This document shows positions 1-11,012 of a stretch of DNA of 64,000 nucleotides, piece after piece. Numbering within the stretch: position 1 is the first letter of the stretch; the number at the start of each line of letters is the position of its first letter. The stretch covers positions 163,051,434 to 163,115,433 of the forward strand of contig JAVMKO010000001.1 in the NCBI GenBank assembly GCA_032164245.1. The letters are read 5' to 3'. The position numbers and the translations under genes were made by a program. Origin of the DNA: Sternotherus odoratus. Taxonomy: Eukaryota > Chordata > Testudines > Kinosternidae. The notes below the pieces were generated by a model. That model was given only the letters and a program-made list of their open reading frames with translations, made no database searches and was not told the DNA's origin.

Positions 1-140
1 GCCTACTGTGTGGCCGGGGGCAAGTCATTTCATCTGTCTCTTCCCTTCTGCCCTGTGTCTTTTCTAGTGGTTGTGGTTGTAAACTCTTTGGGGAAGGGAC
101 TTTCTCACACCATGTGCAATGCCTAGTACCAGGGGTTGCC
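1..140 (+). repeat. MIR/CORE-SINE-like remnant
   Basis: The first bases read like the end of a MIR-type SINE: a 'gtgtggccgggggcaagtca' segment (compare the MIR phrase 'tgtgaccttgggcaagtca'), then a 'gtaaactctttggggaaggg' segment and 'gcctagtaccaggggt'. The latter two are typical of the 3' part of amniote CORE-SINEs. It is old, diverged and cut by the window edge. It makes no protein. The assignment rests on wording similarity only. Confidence 0.5.
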
Positions 141-339
141 AATAACATTCGGGACTCTAATTGCTACTGTTATGCCAATAATAATATTTGGTTTATATAT
201 CAAAGGTTTGTATCTCTAGCTTACAAAACCTCATCCCTCATACAAGCTCAAAGATTTCTTTGAAATGGTGATAGTGATATGGACTCATGAAAAAGCAGAA
301 GGAAGTGTGAAAAGATTATGTATTTTTAAGCAACAACGA
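141..339. other. Unassigned AT-rich DNA
   Basis: AT-rich single-copy-looking sequence between the MIR-like remnant and a short Penelope-like insertion. I see no gene, open frame or recognisable repeat. Confidence 0.4.
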
Positions 340-445
340 ACTTAATTAAACACAAGGTGGGTGAGGTAATATCTTTTGTTGAACCAACTTTTGTTGTCTC
401 TCTAATATCCTGGGACCAACACAGCGACAGCAGCACTTAATTAAA
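340..445 (-). mobile_element. Short Penelope-like terminus with 11-bp TSD
   Basis: An 84-bp insert (351-434) is bounded by the perfect direct repeat 'acttaattaaa' at 340-350 and 435-445. The insert contains 'ggtgggtgaggtaatatctt' joined to 'tctctctaatatcctgggac', which are two pieces of one terminal repeat placed in opposite orientation. The same terminal sequence recurs near 61.1 kb. It has no coding capacity. Penelope-like elements often insert as 5'-truncated copies with inverted terminal pieces and variable target duplications, which is what is seen here. The family name is inferred from recognition; the duplication is directly visible. Confidence 0.65.
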
Positions 446-919
446 TATGGTCATTTAGGAGTACAATTCTAATTGTGCATTGGCATTTGAACTAAAGAAT
501 GAGGTAATGGACAATATGCTAATGAAAGCTTTTAATGCCTGGTCTGATAAAGCTCAAGAAGAATGGAACAAATGCAGAAACATTGAGCCTACGTACACCT
601 TGTTGGGTCATGTCACACAACTGCCTAGAGAGAGCTGCTGAATGGCAAATCTTGTGCTATGGGGGATAAAGTATTTTCTGTTCTTAACCGTTGGGATGTA
701 GTTCACAGTCAGGCCTAACTAGCTATGCTTATTGCAGACCTTCCCTCTATCTGTATTTAGAATCTGCTTAGCTTTTCACTGTGTAAGTAAGTTTGACTAG
801 AAATTATTTTTTTTTACTTAAGATCAGCTGAATTGAATTTAGGGACAATTGAAGATCACAAGCATGGTCTGACAAACTGGGCACATTCCAGGGGAGGCTG
901 AATCATGAGACAAACTATG
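446..919. other. Unassigned intergenic DNA
   Basis: Ordinary AT-rich sequence between the PLE insertion and the first hAT element. I see no gene or named repeat in it. Confidence 0.4.
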
Positions 920-1779
920 GTCTAAGCCAGGGGTCTCAAACATGCGGCCCGCGGGCCACATGTGGCCCGCCAAGCCCTTCCCTGTGGCCCGCGAAGTCCC
1001 CCCAGCTCTCCCCGCCCACCTCGTGCATTGCAAATGCAGCGCCGCTTTCTGAAGCGGCTGCCAGCACAGTCCCTTCGGAGGGGAAGGAAGGGGGAGGAGA
1101 CAGAGGGCTCCTATTTGCCTCCCTCCAAGCATTGCACCCCCACAGCTCCCATTGGCTGGGAACAGGGAACTGCGGCCAATGGGAGCTTCGTGGGAGTTGT
1201 CTGGAGGAAGCAAGAGCAGCACATGGAGGGGAACCCTCCGGGTGACTCCCTCTCTCCCCCAGGCTGCAGAGACTGGTTGCAGCAGCTTCCTGGAGTGGAG
1301 CTGTATGGGGCCGGAGCCGCTCTAGGTAAGTGGCACCAGGCTGGAGCTCGTACCCAGAACCCCTCGTGCACCCCAACTCCCTGCCCTGAGCCCCCTGCCC
1401 TGACCCACCTGCTGCACCCATCCCCCTGCCGCATCCCTCACCTCTCTTACACCCCACACACCAAATCTCTGCCCTGAGCCCCCTTCCACACCCTGCACAC
1501 CTGCACCTCAACTCCCTGCCCTGAGCCCCTGCTGCATCCTGCATCCTTTCTGCACCCCCTGGGGGCAGGGAGGGGGCAGCGTTGGGGTGGGGACTTCGGG
1601 GAAGGGGTTGGAATGGGGCAGGGAAGGCATGGGAAGAGGCGAGGCAGGGGCAGGGCCTCATGGAAGGGGTGGAGTAGGGGTGGGGCCAGGGTCAGTATCA
1701 GTGATGCGGCCCTCGGGTTAATGCACTAGTCCTCATGTGGCCCTCATGGTCATTTGAGTTTGAGACCCCTGGTCTAAGC
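920..1779. mobile_element. hAT non-autonomous DNA transposon, 844 bp
   Basis: The element (928-1771) begins with CAGGGGTCTCAAAC and ends with its exact reverse complement, giving a 14-bp perfect terminal inverted repeat. It is flanked by the perfect 8-bp duplication 'gtctaagc' at 920-927 and 1772-1779. CAG...CTG termini plus an 8-bp duplication are the hAT signature. The interior is GC-rich, with pyrimidine-rich stretches of the 'ctgcaccc...ccctgagccc' kind. The frames of 107-241 codons over it, on both strands, lack any transposase motif and are compositional. It would need a transposase supplied in trans. Confidence 0.9.
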
Positions 1780-2610
1780 ACTGCTTCCAGGCAAAGGAAT
1801 AGTGGGGGCCTGTGGTGGGATATCTACCTTACACAAGGCAGAGTAGATTAAATTAGGTCAATTCACCTTATCTGCTGTACCTGGAGGAAAGCCAGCATCA
1901 ATAAAGTCTAATGGAAGATGAAGTTCAGCTGGGAAGGAGAGCATTGGGAAGTAACAACAGGGTCTGGGAGTGAGCAAACTATAGTTGTTAGACATAAAGT
2001 CCCTCAGCTGAAACTTGGAGTAGTGGGTGGATTTGGGTTCTCCTACTGGATACTGAGACAGGACTTGGCCTTGGACCAGAAGACTGTCTGGAATGGCATG
2101 AGGACAGCCGATTTAATGGGATTTTGTTACCCTGGAAGGGGATGACCATACAATGACCTGCCCAGAGGGCTGAATCTTGAAGAGGGAGCACTGCAAGCCC
2201 TGTAGAACGAGGAGGATACATCGTGTGAGCTACAGTCAGAAGGGGGCATCTGACCTGAAAGTAACTAATCCCCAGAAGTATCCCCAATGGTGAGTAAACT
2301 CTGTTACAGGTCCCTCTCAGAAAAGTGCTAGAAAGATATTGGCTATGGTCATTAGGAGTATGGAAAGAACCAATCAGGTGTGAGGGGTGATAAGCACTAG
2401 ACTGTACCTCATTTTATGTACAAGTATATGTTCACATTTTTAAAAAAAACATATGCTGTGATTGGTCCAAGGCTTGGAGTTGATAAAATAGACACCTTCC
2501 TGTGTTTGGAAAATTTGGGTTGGAAGTGAAGAGAGGAATGAAGCGGGCCCTTCATACTGTGAATGGATAGGAAATAATGGACTTGAGGAGTGAGATGTGT
2601 ATTCTTCATT
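1780..2610. other. Unassigned intergenic DNA
   Basis: About 0.8 kb between the hAT element and a CR1 copy. Short frames exist on both strands but none has a recognisable domain, and no repeat boundary is evident. Confidence 0.4.
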
Positions 2611-2654
2611 GACAAAGCAGACCCAGTGGGATGACAAAGCAGACCCAGTGGGAT
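2611..2654. repeat. 22-bp tandem duplication at CR1 5' junction
   Basis: Two perfect, adjacent copies of a 22-bp unit beginning 'gacaaagcagacccagtggg' lie at 2611-2632 and 2633-2654, directly upstream of where CR1 similarity begins. They could be part of the LINE or a junction duplication made at insertion. Confidence 0.85.
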
Positions 2655-3211
2655 GTGCAGCGGCAGTCAAAAAAGCAAACAGGATGTTAGGAATCATTAA
2701 AAAAGGGATAGAGAATAAGTCGGAGAATATCTTATTGCCCTTATACAAATCCATGGTGCGCCCACATCTTGAATACTGCGTACAAATGTGGTCTCCTCAT
2801 CTCAAAAAGGATATACTGGCACTAGAAAAGGTTCAGAGAAGGGCAACTAAAATGATTAGGGGTTTGGAACAGGTCCCATATGAAGAGAGATTAAAGAGGC
2901 TAGGACTTTCTAGCTTGGAAAAGAGGAGACTAAGGGGGGATATGATAGAGGTATATAAAATTATGAGTGGAGTGGAGGAAGTAGATAAGGAAAAGTTATT
3001 TACTTGTTCCCAAAATAGAAGAACTAGGGGCCACTCAATGAAATTGGCGTGCAGCAGGTTTAAAACAAATAAAAGGAAGTTCTTTTTCACACAGCGCACA
3101 GTCAATCTGTGGAACTCCTTACCTGAGGAGGCTGTGAAGGCTAGGACTATAACAGGGTTTAAAAGAGAGCTGGATAAATTCATGGAGGCTAAGTCCATAA
3201 ATGGCTATTAG
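2655..3211 (+). pseudogene. CR1 ORF2 C-terminal fragment
   Basis: About 185 codons stay open up to the natural stop at 3209-3211. Readable motifs, in order, are [24 protein letters not shown], the KVQRRATKMI block, and a C-terminal FFTQRTVNLWNSLPEE segment. These are the thumb and C-terminal region of CR1-clade ORF2. The endonuclease and the catalytic palm motifs are missing because of 5' truncation, so this cannot act. The open frame extends upstream into flanking DNA (a Met at 2597), which is accidental. The lack of frameshifts suggests a younger copy than the L3-like LINE at the window end. Confidence 0.88.
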
Positions 3212-3417
3212 CCGGGATGGGTAATGAATGGTGTCCCTAGCCTCTGTCTGTCAGAGGGGGGTGATGGATGGCAGGAGAGAGATCGCTCGATCATACCTGT
3301 TAGGTTCACTCACTCCGGGGCACCTGGCATTGGCCACTGTCGGTAGACAGGATGCTGGGCTAGATGGACCTTTGGTCTGACCCAGTATGGCCGTTCTTAT
3401 GTTCTTATGTTCTTATG
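2655..3417 (+). mobile_element. CR1-like LINE, 5'-truncated, 3' end complete
   Basis: A 0.76-kb 3' fragment of a chicken-repeat-1 type non-LTR retrotransposon. It holds the C-terminal part of the reverse-transcriptase ORF, a 3' UTR containing 'gggcacctggcattggccac' and 'gctgggctagatggaccttt', and a tail of three TTCTTATG octamers at 3394-3417. Heavy 5' truncation is usual for CR1. The octamer tail is the template end recognised by the CR1 reverse transcriptase and marks the true 3' terminus. The upstream 22-bp duplication sits at the 5' junction. Confidence 0.9.
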
Positions 3418-4425
3418 TAACTTAAAAGAAGTTGGCGTGCAAGTACTTATGTTTTCGCAGCTGCAGCTTGACTGTAAACAGGGGACATATTTTTCCTGTT
3501 GAAGAGGGCATAGTGCTTAAGTGGGCTAAGTTCTGGTGTAGGAAGGAGCTCAACCCAATGCAACAACACTAGTGTGGTAAGACCTGCAGAGTTGATTTTT
3601 AGTAGTCTGAGGAGTAAACAAAACATTAGTGCAAAAAAAATACTTATACACAGATTCACCCTACACCTGGGTAAGTCAAGTAGGAATGCCAGGGGATCAG
3701 CAGGGCCCGTAAGCTAATGTAGTAGGAGAAAAACTGTATGTGCTACAGATAAAGAAATAGATCTCAGCAAAAGATTTAGTGTTAAGTGACTTAACAACAA
3801 AATAACAGATTCTGTGAGACCCTGGGTCTGTAATGGCCCTAGATTGTAATGGCCCAGTCTTAGCTTCCTACTAGTTCAGGAAAAACCAGGCTCTTTCATT
3901 CAAATTAAAACAAATACTATGAAGAAAGAAATATTTGTCACTCCTGCGTTCCCCATAGCAGACTAGCAGTGACGTGGCGTAACCTTAATAATCAGGATAC
4001 CACTGCTAAAGAGGTACATGTTACATGCTTTTCACTTCACTGGCATGCATGCCACATGCCACCATGATTCTTACCCTGCTTTCCTTTGAAATCTAACCAG
4101 CTAGTAGCAGGAGAGACAACTTGACTGTTGGTCAACACAGCAATTCTAGGGTCTTTGTTCTACTTGTGATTTGTGACCGTTTAGGTAAATACAGCCTGGA
4201 TCATTAGAAATGGAAAAGGGATCCAAGCACAAAGTTCAGATCCAAGTATGAATTCCCACAAAGGTGGGGGTGGGTGTTCAGACCCAGCTCTCCTGGTACA
4301 ATCCTCCCTGGAATAAGCTTCTGGAGTATAGGTTGAGACCCTGGCTTTCAGCAGAAACATAAATTTGTTTCGGATAATGTTGTTCCCCGTTAGGATGATG
4401 ATGTTGATGACAGTGGACCAGATTC
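3418..4425. other. Unassigned intergenic DNA
   Basis: One kilobase with no gene or repeat I can name. Confidence 0.4.
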
Positions 4426-4665
4426 TTAGGTCTGGTCTACACTACAGACCTATGCTGGTATAACTACATCGCTCAGGGGTGTGAATAATCCACACCCCGG
4501 AGCGATGGAACTATACTAACCTTAATCCCATCATGTAGAAGCACTCTGGGAGGTGGATTAACTAGGCCAATGGGAGAAGTTGGCTCCCGTCAGCTCAGAG
4601 TGTCTTCATTTAACCACTACAGCAGCAGCGCTGATGCAGCATTTTAAGTGTAGACATGCCCCCTA
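4426..4665. mobile_element. Harbinger-like MITE, 234 bp
   Basis: The element (4429-4662) starts GGTCTGGTCTACACT and ends AGTGTAGACATGCCCC, flanked by TTA (4426-4428) and CTA (4663-4665). Such 3-bp TWA-like duplications fit PIF/Harbinger. Just inside the left end is a hairpin built on 'tcgctcaggggtgtg' and its near-complement (about 15-bp arms, one mismatch). Related copies lie near 19.9 and 37.0 kb; more distant relatives share the ends near 42.1 and 48.5 kb. The termini resemble the Chompy MITEs reported from crocodilians, but I could not compare sequences. Confidence 0.65.
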
Positions 4666-5844
4666 GCTAGTATAAATTGTCGAAGCACCATTGACTTCAA
4701 TGCAATTACAGCTAGCCATCAGGATTTAGGTGGCTGTGCACATGCTCGCCAGCAAAAATGTAGATACCTAGGGGGACTTTACCAGAGGAAATGTAAGTGC
4801 CTAGGGACCTAGAAAGTTAGGCAGAAGCTGAGCAGGGGTTTTGAGGATCTAAATTTTGGACATTGGCACCTAAATCCCTTTGTGGATCTAGCCCCTGTTG
4901 AAAACTGTGCAGCTTTGCCATTCCCAGTGATCTGCCAAAAGTCATGTGTTCAGCATGAGTATTCCCCAGCATGAAAATATTAGAGACAGCATTCAGGGCA
5001 GAAGACTGAGGAAGAGCAGTTGCAAATCATACATTTTCACTGAATGGTTTTCAGTGCAATGTTCAAAGTGTTTCCCCAGCTTCCCCCAGAGTCACACAGA
5101 AATATGTTTGACAAAGTCTGTGTTCATGATTAATTGCTGGAAGGCTCTTGATGATGCCATTATCTGAACGTGCCATAGTCCACTGCACCATTAACTTCTC
5201 TTCCTGTGAATGAAAACAGAGAGATTAATTGTGCTTTGCAAAAGACAGCACATCTGTCTTATAATCTAGCTCCTAGTAGAGTAGGGTTTAATATGTACTG
5301 TAGGATTCAGATATGTGTTTGCTTTTCCACAGACTTAGAAATAGCTCCCAGCCAATGTAACAAGAGAACTGGTATTGCTACCATCCAGGAACTGAAATGC
5401 CAGAAGACCCAACTCTTATTTTGCCCCCAAAATGGTTCTCTTAAGCATAACAGCCTGAAAAACAGAAGCACAAATATACCATAAATACCAAGATAGTCTA
5501 GTCTATTCAGATTCCTATGGAGGTTACGCAGATTCATGAGATATCCATAGTGCGTTTTTTTTTTAAAAAACCTATATTTTTAAAAGTCTAGTCATGCAAT
5601 ATTATGTACTTTATCAGTCCCCAGCAGGCTCATGCACTCTTCATATTTCCCATTAAGGATTTTGTTTGTTTTTAATTTTTTAATAGCTCAAGGATTTCAA
5701 AAGTTTCTGAGTAAGCCAAGAGTACAAATCAATCCCCTTGAAATGCCAAGGGGCTTGTGCTTCAAACTTGCATGGTCATTTTTGAAAATCCCATCCAAAC
5801 ATCTGTTTTTCAAAATATCAAATGCCCCTCATTCTTAACATTGT
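4666..5844. other. Unassigned DNA with MITE-like wording near its start
   Basis: Around 4.73-4.90 kb phrases such as 'gcacctaaatccctttgtgg' and 'gaggatctaaat' resemble the palindromic MITE family listed elsewhere in this window, but I could not draw both ends. The rest is AT-rich, with short chance frames only. Confidence 0.4.
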
Positions 5845-6540
5845 ACTAATGAGCAGATCACAGAGAACACTGAAAAAAAATGCTGAGAAAACCAAGATTC
5901 TGAAGGTAGGAAACTGGACAACAGATGCAAAGGTGTTTGTGGATTGAAAAGAAATCAAACAAGTAGAAGAGTTCTGCTATCTGGGGAATGTGATGACATT
6001 TAAATGTGGCTTCAGTTAACATATTCATACAAGAATAGGAAAAGCAAACACCATTTTTGGAAGGATGAACAACATCTGTTCAAACAGACCCCAAATTAAT
6101 GGTCAGATTATATAATGCAATTGTACAGAGCACAGTACTGTACTGAGCAAAGACTTGGACAATCACAGTGGCTCACAAAAAGAGATTGGAGGCTGCCCAT
6201 CACAGATAGCCAAGGAAAACATTACACAATTCATGGAAAGACAAAACAACAAATGCAAGCGTGAGGGATCTGGCCCACCAGGACATGTTTGAAAAGGTCA
6301 TCAAAGAAAGACGACTTAGGTGGGTGGGATAGGTATACCATGTGGAAGATGGAGATGTGCTAAGCAAGCATTGAATTGGGTATCTGAGGAGGAAAGAGAA
6401 AGTGAGGAAGGAAGAACTGACAGAAGACAGAGAAAGGATATTGAATGTGCTGGCATCACCTGGAAAGAAGTACCACAACTCCATAATCAATGGAAGAACT
6501 GCGTTGCTTGATATGTCAGTGGTATAGGAGGAACTAAGGT
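5845..6540 (+). pseudogene. Old non-LTR reverse transcriptase remnant
   Basis: Plus-strand translation, with several frame changes and stops, gives a run of LINE reverse-transcriptase C-terminal phrases: AEKTKILKVGNW, VEEFCYLGNV, RIGKANTIFGRMNN, a later LNWVSEE, and a terminal QWKNCVA. This order (cysteine-containing EEF.YLG box, RIGKAN, then the C-terminal arginine-rich tail) occurs in several non-CR1 LINE clades. I cannot settle which. It lacks the palm catalytic motif and is clearly dead. It is more degraded than the CR1 copies nearby, so it probably inserted earlier. Confidence 0.6.
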
Positions 6541-7100
6541 CTAAGGGAAAGTAAGATAACAAGGATTGTGGAATCTAGGTTTCACTATAAACTGTTAAGT
6601 GTATTACTTCTCCGTAGTAATAATGCCCTTACATTAATAGAATGATCTTTTACCCTACGTGCTTTACAACATTTTTGCAACTGATTCAGTCTATGCACAA
6701 GGATCATCATTGAAATGATGCCATTGGTGGAAAGAGAGAAATTGATCACGAGTACTACCCCCAGCATTTTAAGACAGGAAGCAATGAATACTTTTTCCAG
6801 TTGAAAATGTAATGGGACTTAGCTAAGTGAAATGCAATTGCCCAAGACGAAATGTTGCCTTAAGTTAATGAGAGGTAACACGACCAGTCTTACAAAGCAT
6901 GACATGGAACAAGCAATGAGTACAAGTTGTCAGCATGTTTGATTTTATCTCACATCTGAGAGGCAGTAATAGCACTAGCACAAGAACCTGTAAACTCCAT
7001 GGTGGGTCATGTACTGAGTCAAAGAAACGATTGCCACTAGCTGAATGAGAAACACTCTTCCTGCAGCACCTGGCTGCTCTTCGGAGATCTCCTTTTCAAC
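6541..7100. other. Unassigned AT-rich DNA
   Basis: Sequence between the old LINE remnant and a pogo-like end; nothing recognisable. Confidence 0.4.
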
Positions 7101-7350
7101 TACAGTAAACCCTCAATTTTGCGGACCTCGATTTAACGGACTTCAGATTTAATGGACAAAATTTCCAGTCCATATGTCATATGTGAAAATTAACACCCTG
7201 TTAATTTTAAAATGCTTTTAACCAAGATTTGCTTATAATTAAATTAACAGGTTATTTTTTGTTATTAATTCACTGTTAAAGTAGACTCCCAATTATCGGG
7301 GCGCAGGTTAACCGGGCTGTGGATTAACCGGGATGTTAAACGGGTCAGTA
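7101..7350 (+). mobile_element. Pogo/Tigger-like terminal sequences
   Basis: After a TA dinucleotide (7101-7102) the sequence CAGTAAACCCTCAATTTTGC is followed by 'cctcgatttaacggacttc'. This is the same kind of terminus as the complete MITE at 40892-41165. A second, different terminus-like string, 'gtagactcccaattatcgg' with 'ttaaccgggctgtggattaa', follows from about 7281. Both look like left ends of Tc1/mariner-pogo type elements. I could not find matching right ends, so the element is truncated or rearranged into the GC-rich array that follows. Confidence 0.5.
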
Positions 7351-7930
7351 GGGGAAGCCCCAAAGCGGCGGCGGGCTCAGCCTTAGCCTGCTGCTGCTTT
7401 GGGGCTTCTCCCACTAGCCCCTTATGAGCTGGGGTCTCAGCCTGCTTCCATCCTGGGTGTAGGAAACCCAGGCTGGCCGCGGGCTGAGACCCCGGCTGGC
7501 AGGAGCCTGGGGGGGAAGCCCAAAGCAGCAGCAGGCTGAGTGCTGAGCCTGCCGCCGCCTTGGGCTCTCTCCCCAGGCTCCTGCCACCTGCCCCACTCAG
7601 CTCCCGCTAACAGCCTGGGTGCAGGGAACCCAGGCTGACAGTGGGAGCAGACTGGGGCAGGAGCAGGACCCCGGCTGGCAAGGAGCCAGCGGGGGGAACC
7701 CCAAAGTGGCGGCGGGCTGAGTGCTCAGCCTGCTGCTGCTTTGGGGTTTCCCCCGCTGGCCCCTTGCCAGCTGGGGTCTCAGCTTGCAGCCAGCCTGGGT
7801 GTAGGAAGCCCAGGCTGGCAGTGGGAGCTGTGACCCCAGCTAGCAGGAGCCTGCGGGGAAACTCTAAAGCAGCAGCGGGTTGAGAGCTCAGCTGCTGCCG
7901 CTTCTCAGCTCTCTGCTGCTTGCTTTAGAC
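7351..7930. repeat. GC-rich tandem array of hairpin units (4 copies)
   Basis: Four imperfect units begin with a G-run plus 'aagccccaaagc'-type sequence near 7351, 7511, 7691 and 7855, spaced about 161-181 bp. Each unit contains a hairpin, for example 'aagccccaaagcggcggcgg' pairing with 'ctgctgctgctttggggctt' around a short loop. Three of them also carry an inverted pair built on 'cagcctgggt' and 'acccaggctg'. The 60-80-codon frames over it are side effects of low stop-codon density. It probably belongs to the interior of a DNA transposon. Confidence 0.75.
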
Positions 7931-8565
7931 TTACCCCTCCCACCTCCGGCGCAGGCTCCTGTCAGCAGGGGGTCTCAGCTCCCGCTGCCAGGAACCACGG
8001 CCAACGGGAGCTGCAGGGAGAGCATCTGCAGATGGGGTAGCTTGCAGAGCAGCCTGGCTGTGCCTCTGCATAGGAGTCGAAGGGGGGAACTTGCCACTGC
8101 TTCCAGGAGCTGCTTGAGCTAAGTGCTGCCTAGAGCCTGCACCTCTGCCCCCCTGCCCCAGTCCTGATCCCCCTTCCACCCTCTGAACCCCTCAAAAGCC
8201 CCAGCCTGGAGCTCCCTTCTGCACCCAAAATACCTCATCCTTAGCCCCGCACCAAAGTAATTGCCCGCAGCTGGAACCCTCACACCCCAACTCCCTGCCT
8301 CAGCCCAGAGCCTCCTCCACACCCTGAACCCCTCATTTTTGGCCAGAGCCCTCCCTCCCTCCTGCACCCAGTTCCCTGAGACAGCCTGGTGAAAATGAGC
8401 AAGTGAGTGAGGGTTGGGAGAGCGAGTGACGGAGGGAAGGGGGATGGAGTGAGTGGGGGTGGGGATTTGGAGACAGGGCAGGGGTGAGGCCTCGGAGGAG
8501 TTTGGGACAGTGGATGGGGCAAGGGTGTTCAGTTTTATGGGAGTAGAAAGTTTTCAACCCTAATT
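7931..8565. repeat. GC-rich hAT-interior-like sequence
   Basis: Pyrimidine-rich plus-strand sequence ('cctgcacccagttccctgag', 'ccctgaacccctc') followed by a purine-rich stretch (8396-8520). It resembles the interior of the 928-1771 element in composition and wording. No clear termini were found; open frames on the minus strand are compositional. Confidence 0.4.
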
Positions 8566-8610
8566 GCAAAGCTTTACAGAATGTCTGTGAACTTGAAATA
8601 ATTGCAGTGG

Positions 8611-8697
8611 GCCAAATTCTGCTCTTTTAAATGCTCACAAGCACACTGAAGTAAATAGGCTTACTCTTGTGTAACTGAGGACAGAATTTGGCCCTGT
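8611..8697. mobile_element. Palindromic MITE (GGGCCAAATTCTG family)
   Basis: GGGCCAAATTCTG at the left and CAGAATTTGGCCC at the right form a terminal inverted repeat around an 87-bp element. The same palindromic style ('ggccagattctcag...') recurs at several places in this window. The superfamily is not established. Confidence 0.55.
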
Positions 8698-10904
8698 AAA
8701 GGAACACCGATTGCATTGTAAATTACACTTTGATATCATATGGAACCATAGCAAATATTCTAAGATAAGACTGGACCAGACTTCAGTTTCAAACTTCCAA
8801 TAATTTACTGTCTAGCTGGTCAGCTCAAATTTCTTTGGAGACAGTGCAAAATAAAAAGTTGAGATTGAACTGTTGTGTTATGTACTCATCTCCTGCATTT
8901 GCAAAGAAGTATTTGTATACAACAACCATAACAAAGCCTAACACTCAGGGCCTGTTCTATAAATATCATGCAACATTTTTGTGGTGCACATGTGCCATAT
9001 TGATTAATGGGGAATAGTAGCCTTGGCGCTACAAGACTTATTTTTAACGTCCGCCTTACGACTGACCATTCCTTCTGCAGGAAGAGGCCAGATGCAAGTG
9101 GTGAAGGGCAAACTTCAAAAGAGATTGGGGAGTTCAGATCAGAAAAGCACCTGAAAGTCTGGATATTCAGCCAACTATTGAAAAAAAACTTGGGTACACT
9201 GAACTGGCCTGGACATGTTGCAAGAACTGGCTTTCTTTGGGGGTATTCCTGTGACTTTCCATTTCCAGTTGGTCAAATCACGTTTCAGAGTTTAAGCCAA
9301 TCTCTAACAAGTAGGGGTTAGCAGAAGACTTGCCTGGTAACAGATTATCTCAAGTCTGCCTAATGAGGTGGGGCTTGAAACTTCATTTGAAACAGTTGAC
9401 GTGGGCCATCATTGCTATCAGGATACAAGTCTAGATGGACTATGGAGCTGAGCCAGTCTGGCAATGCCAGGGTTCCGCTGTTATTGTTGAGCACCAGTTG
9501 TGTGCTCAGTGTATACACAGAAGAACATATAGGGACCGATGCTACAGCTCGTATTCACTTGAGCAATTTCACTGATGTCAATGGGATACAGTTTTGTCTC
9601 TAAACCTAGACAACATGTCTGGTGGTGGCCAGGGAGGCAAGGGGCTCAGAAAAGGAGGCACCAAGCACCATAGTTAGGTACTGGGGGCAACATCCAGGGC
9701 ATTACGAAACCAGCTATTCACCATTTGGCTTGTCATGGGGGAGAGGGTGAGGAAGAAGGGGAGGGAAGTGCATTCTGGGTTTGATTTACAAAGAGACTCA
9801 TGGGCTCCTGAAGGTATGTGGGGGACTATTTGCATGAATAGGGATTATGTACGTGAGTAAGGATTGTAGGACTGAGCACCCGGTCTGTGTCCCAATTATT
9901 AAAACCTAAGGCTCCGGTCCTGCAGTTGGATCTGTCCAGGAGATTCCTTGACTTCAGCAGGGCTCTGGGCAAGCGTAGGGCTCTGCCCATGCAGATCAGA
10001 TGGCAGGAGCTGAGCTTAAATTCGACAGCCAAAAGAGTTCAGACTTTTAATTCTCAGATGACGTAAAAACATGTACAGGTAGCAGCGTGCCACGGTGCTA
10101 GACAGGTAACGATCTGTTTGACCAGTGAATAGGTTGCCTTATTCTGGGATCTCTAGGGCATAAGAGTACCATCCAGTTCTCCCGCGGTAGAGGCTTGGCA
10201 GTATTTCTTTTGATTCCTGATCCTTGTTCTACATTTTTTGAATGTGTTTTCATTTAAAAAGTATTAAGAACAACTTGGCAAAATTATTTGGCTCTGCTAA
10301 ATGCTGCAACAGCTTAATCCAGATTTTATTATACTGGGACTTTATAGTCACTCATTTTATATAATAAAGTAGGAATAAGTGAACCTCAAGGAGTTTGAGG
10401 TTTTGCAGACCTCTCAGATTAATTTGAGGGTTCACTGAGTTAACGTGGACTTATGAACCTTTTCCCTCTGTAACTTTAATCCACTTCTTTCTCCAAGGGA
10501 GATTCAATTTTTAAAATGTTGTTGTAGCTAAAAGAGAGGCCTGGACTATGTGTTAGGGAGTTAGGGGATAGCAAGTTCCCCAAAAGCTGTGCTGGCACAA
10601 ATAAATGCCCTACACATTGTACATAAGATGTATTTTTAAATTAAGTGTCTCTTCCTTCCCTTCTCTGCTCCTTTCCTTTCATACTCAGTCAGTGTTTACT
10701 TTTCATCGTGCCCACTCTTGAATATACATTCACCATCTTTCCCCCCTTGTTTTCTTTTTTTCCTGTCTTCCTTTTCGCTCCTTTTTAAAGAACAGTCTCG
10801 CCTAATAACATTCAGGCTTATCTTTTAATACCATACCATGGGCTTAAAAAAAAAAGAAGAAGGCAAAATGAGTTCACCCAGCCTGACTTTTACAGGCCCC
10901 ATGT
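8698..10904. other. Unassigned intergenic DNA
   Basis: A 2.2-kb stretch with short frames on both strands (the longest about 104 codons at 9007-9321). None has a domain, signal peptide or splice context that I can defend. No repeat is confidently named. Confidence 0.4.
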
Positions 10905-11012
10905 CAACTGTTAGAGCCTAGGTCTGCAAGCGGCTTCAGCACATATCCATGGGATAACTCATGTGCTTAAAGATGGGGGCAGGCTTAAGTACCTTGCTGA
11001 ATCAAGCCTAGA
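10905..11012. repeat. Degenerate palindromic MITE-like repeat
   Basis: Phrases 'tcatgtgcttaaagatgggg' and 'taccttgctgaatcaagcct' match the style of the better copy at 12471-12587. The ends are poorly defined. Confidence 0.35.

Noticed and set aside
936..1661. 241-codon minus-strand open frame
   Set aside because: It lies entirely in a GC-rich hAT element, overlaps long frames on the other strand and has no domain; low stop-codon density explains it.
7351..7930. CRISPR-like spaced repeats
   Set aside because: Units are 161-181 bp, diverged and self-complementary, without uniform spacers, and the genome is vertebrate.
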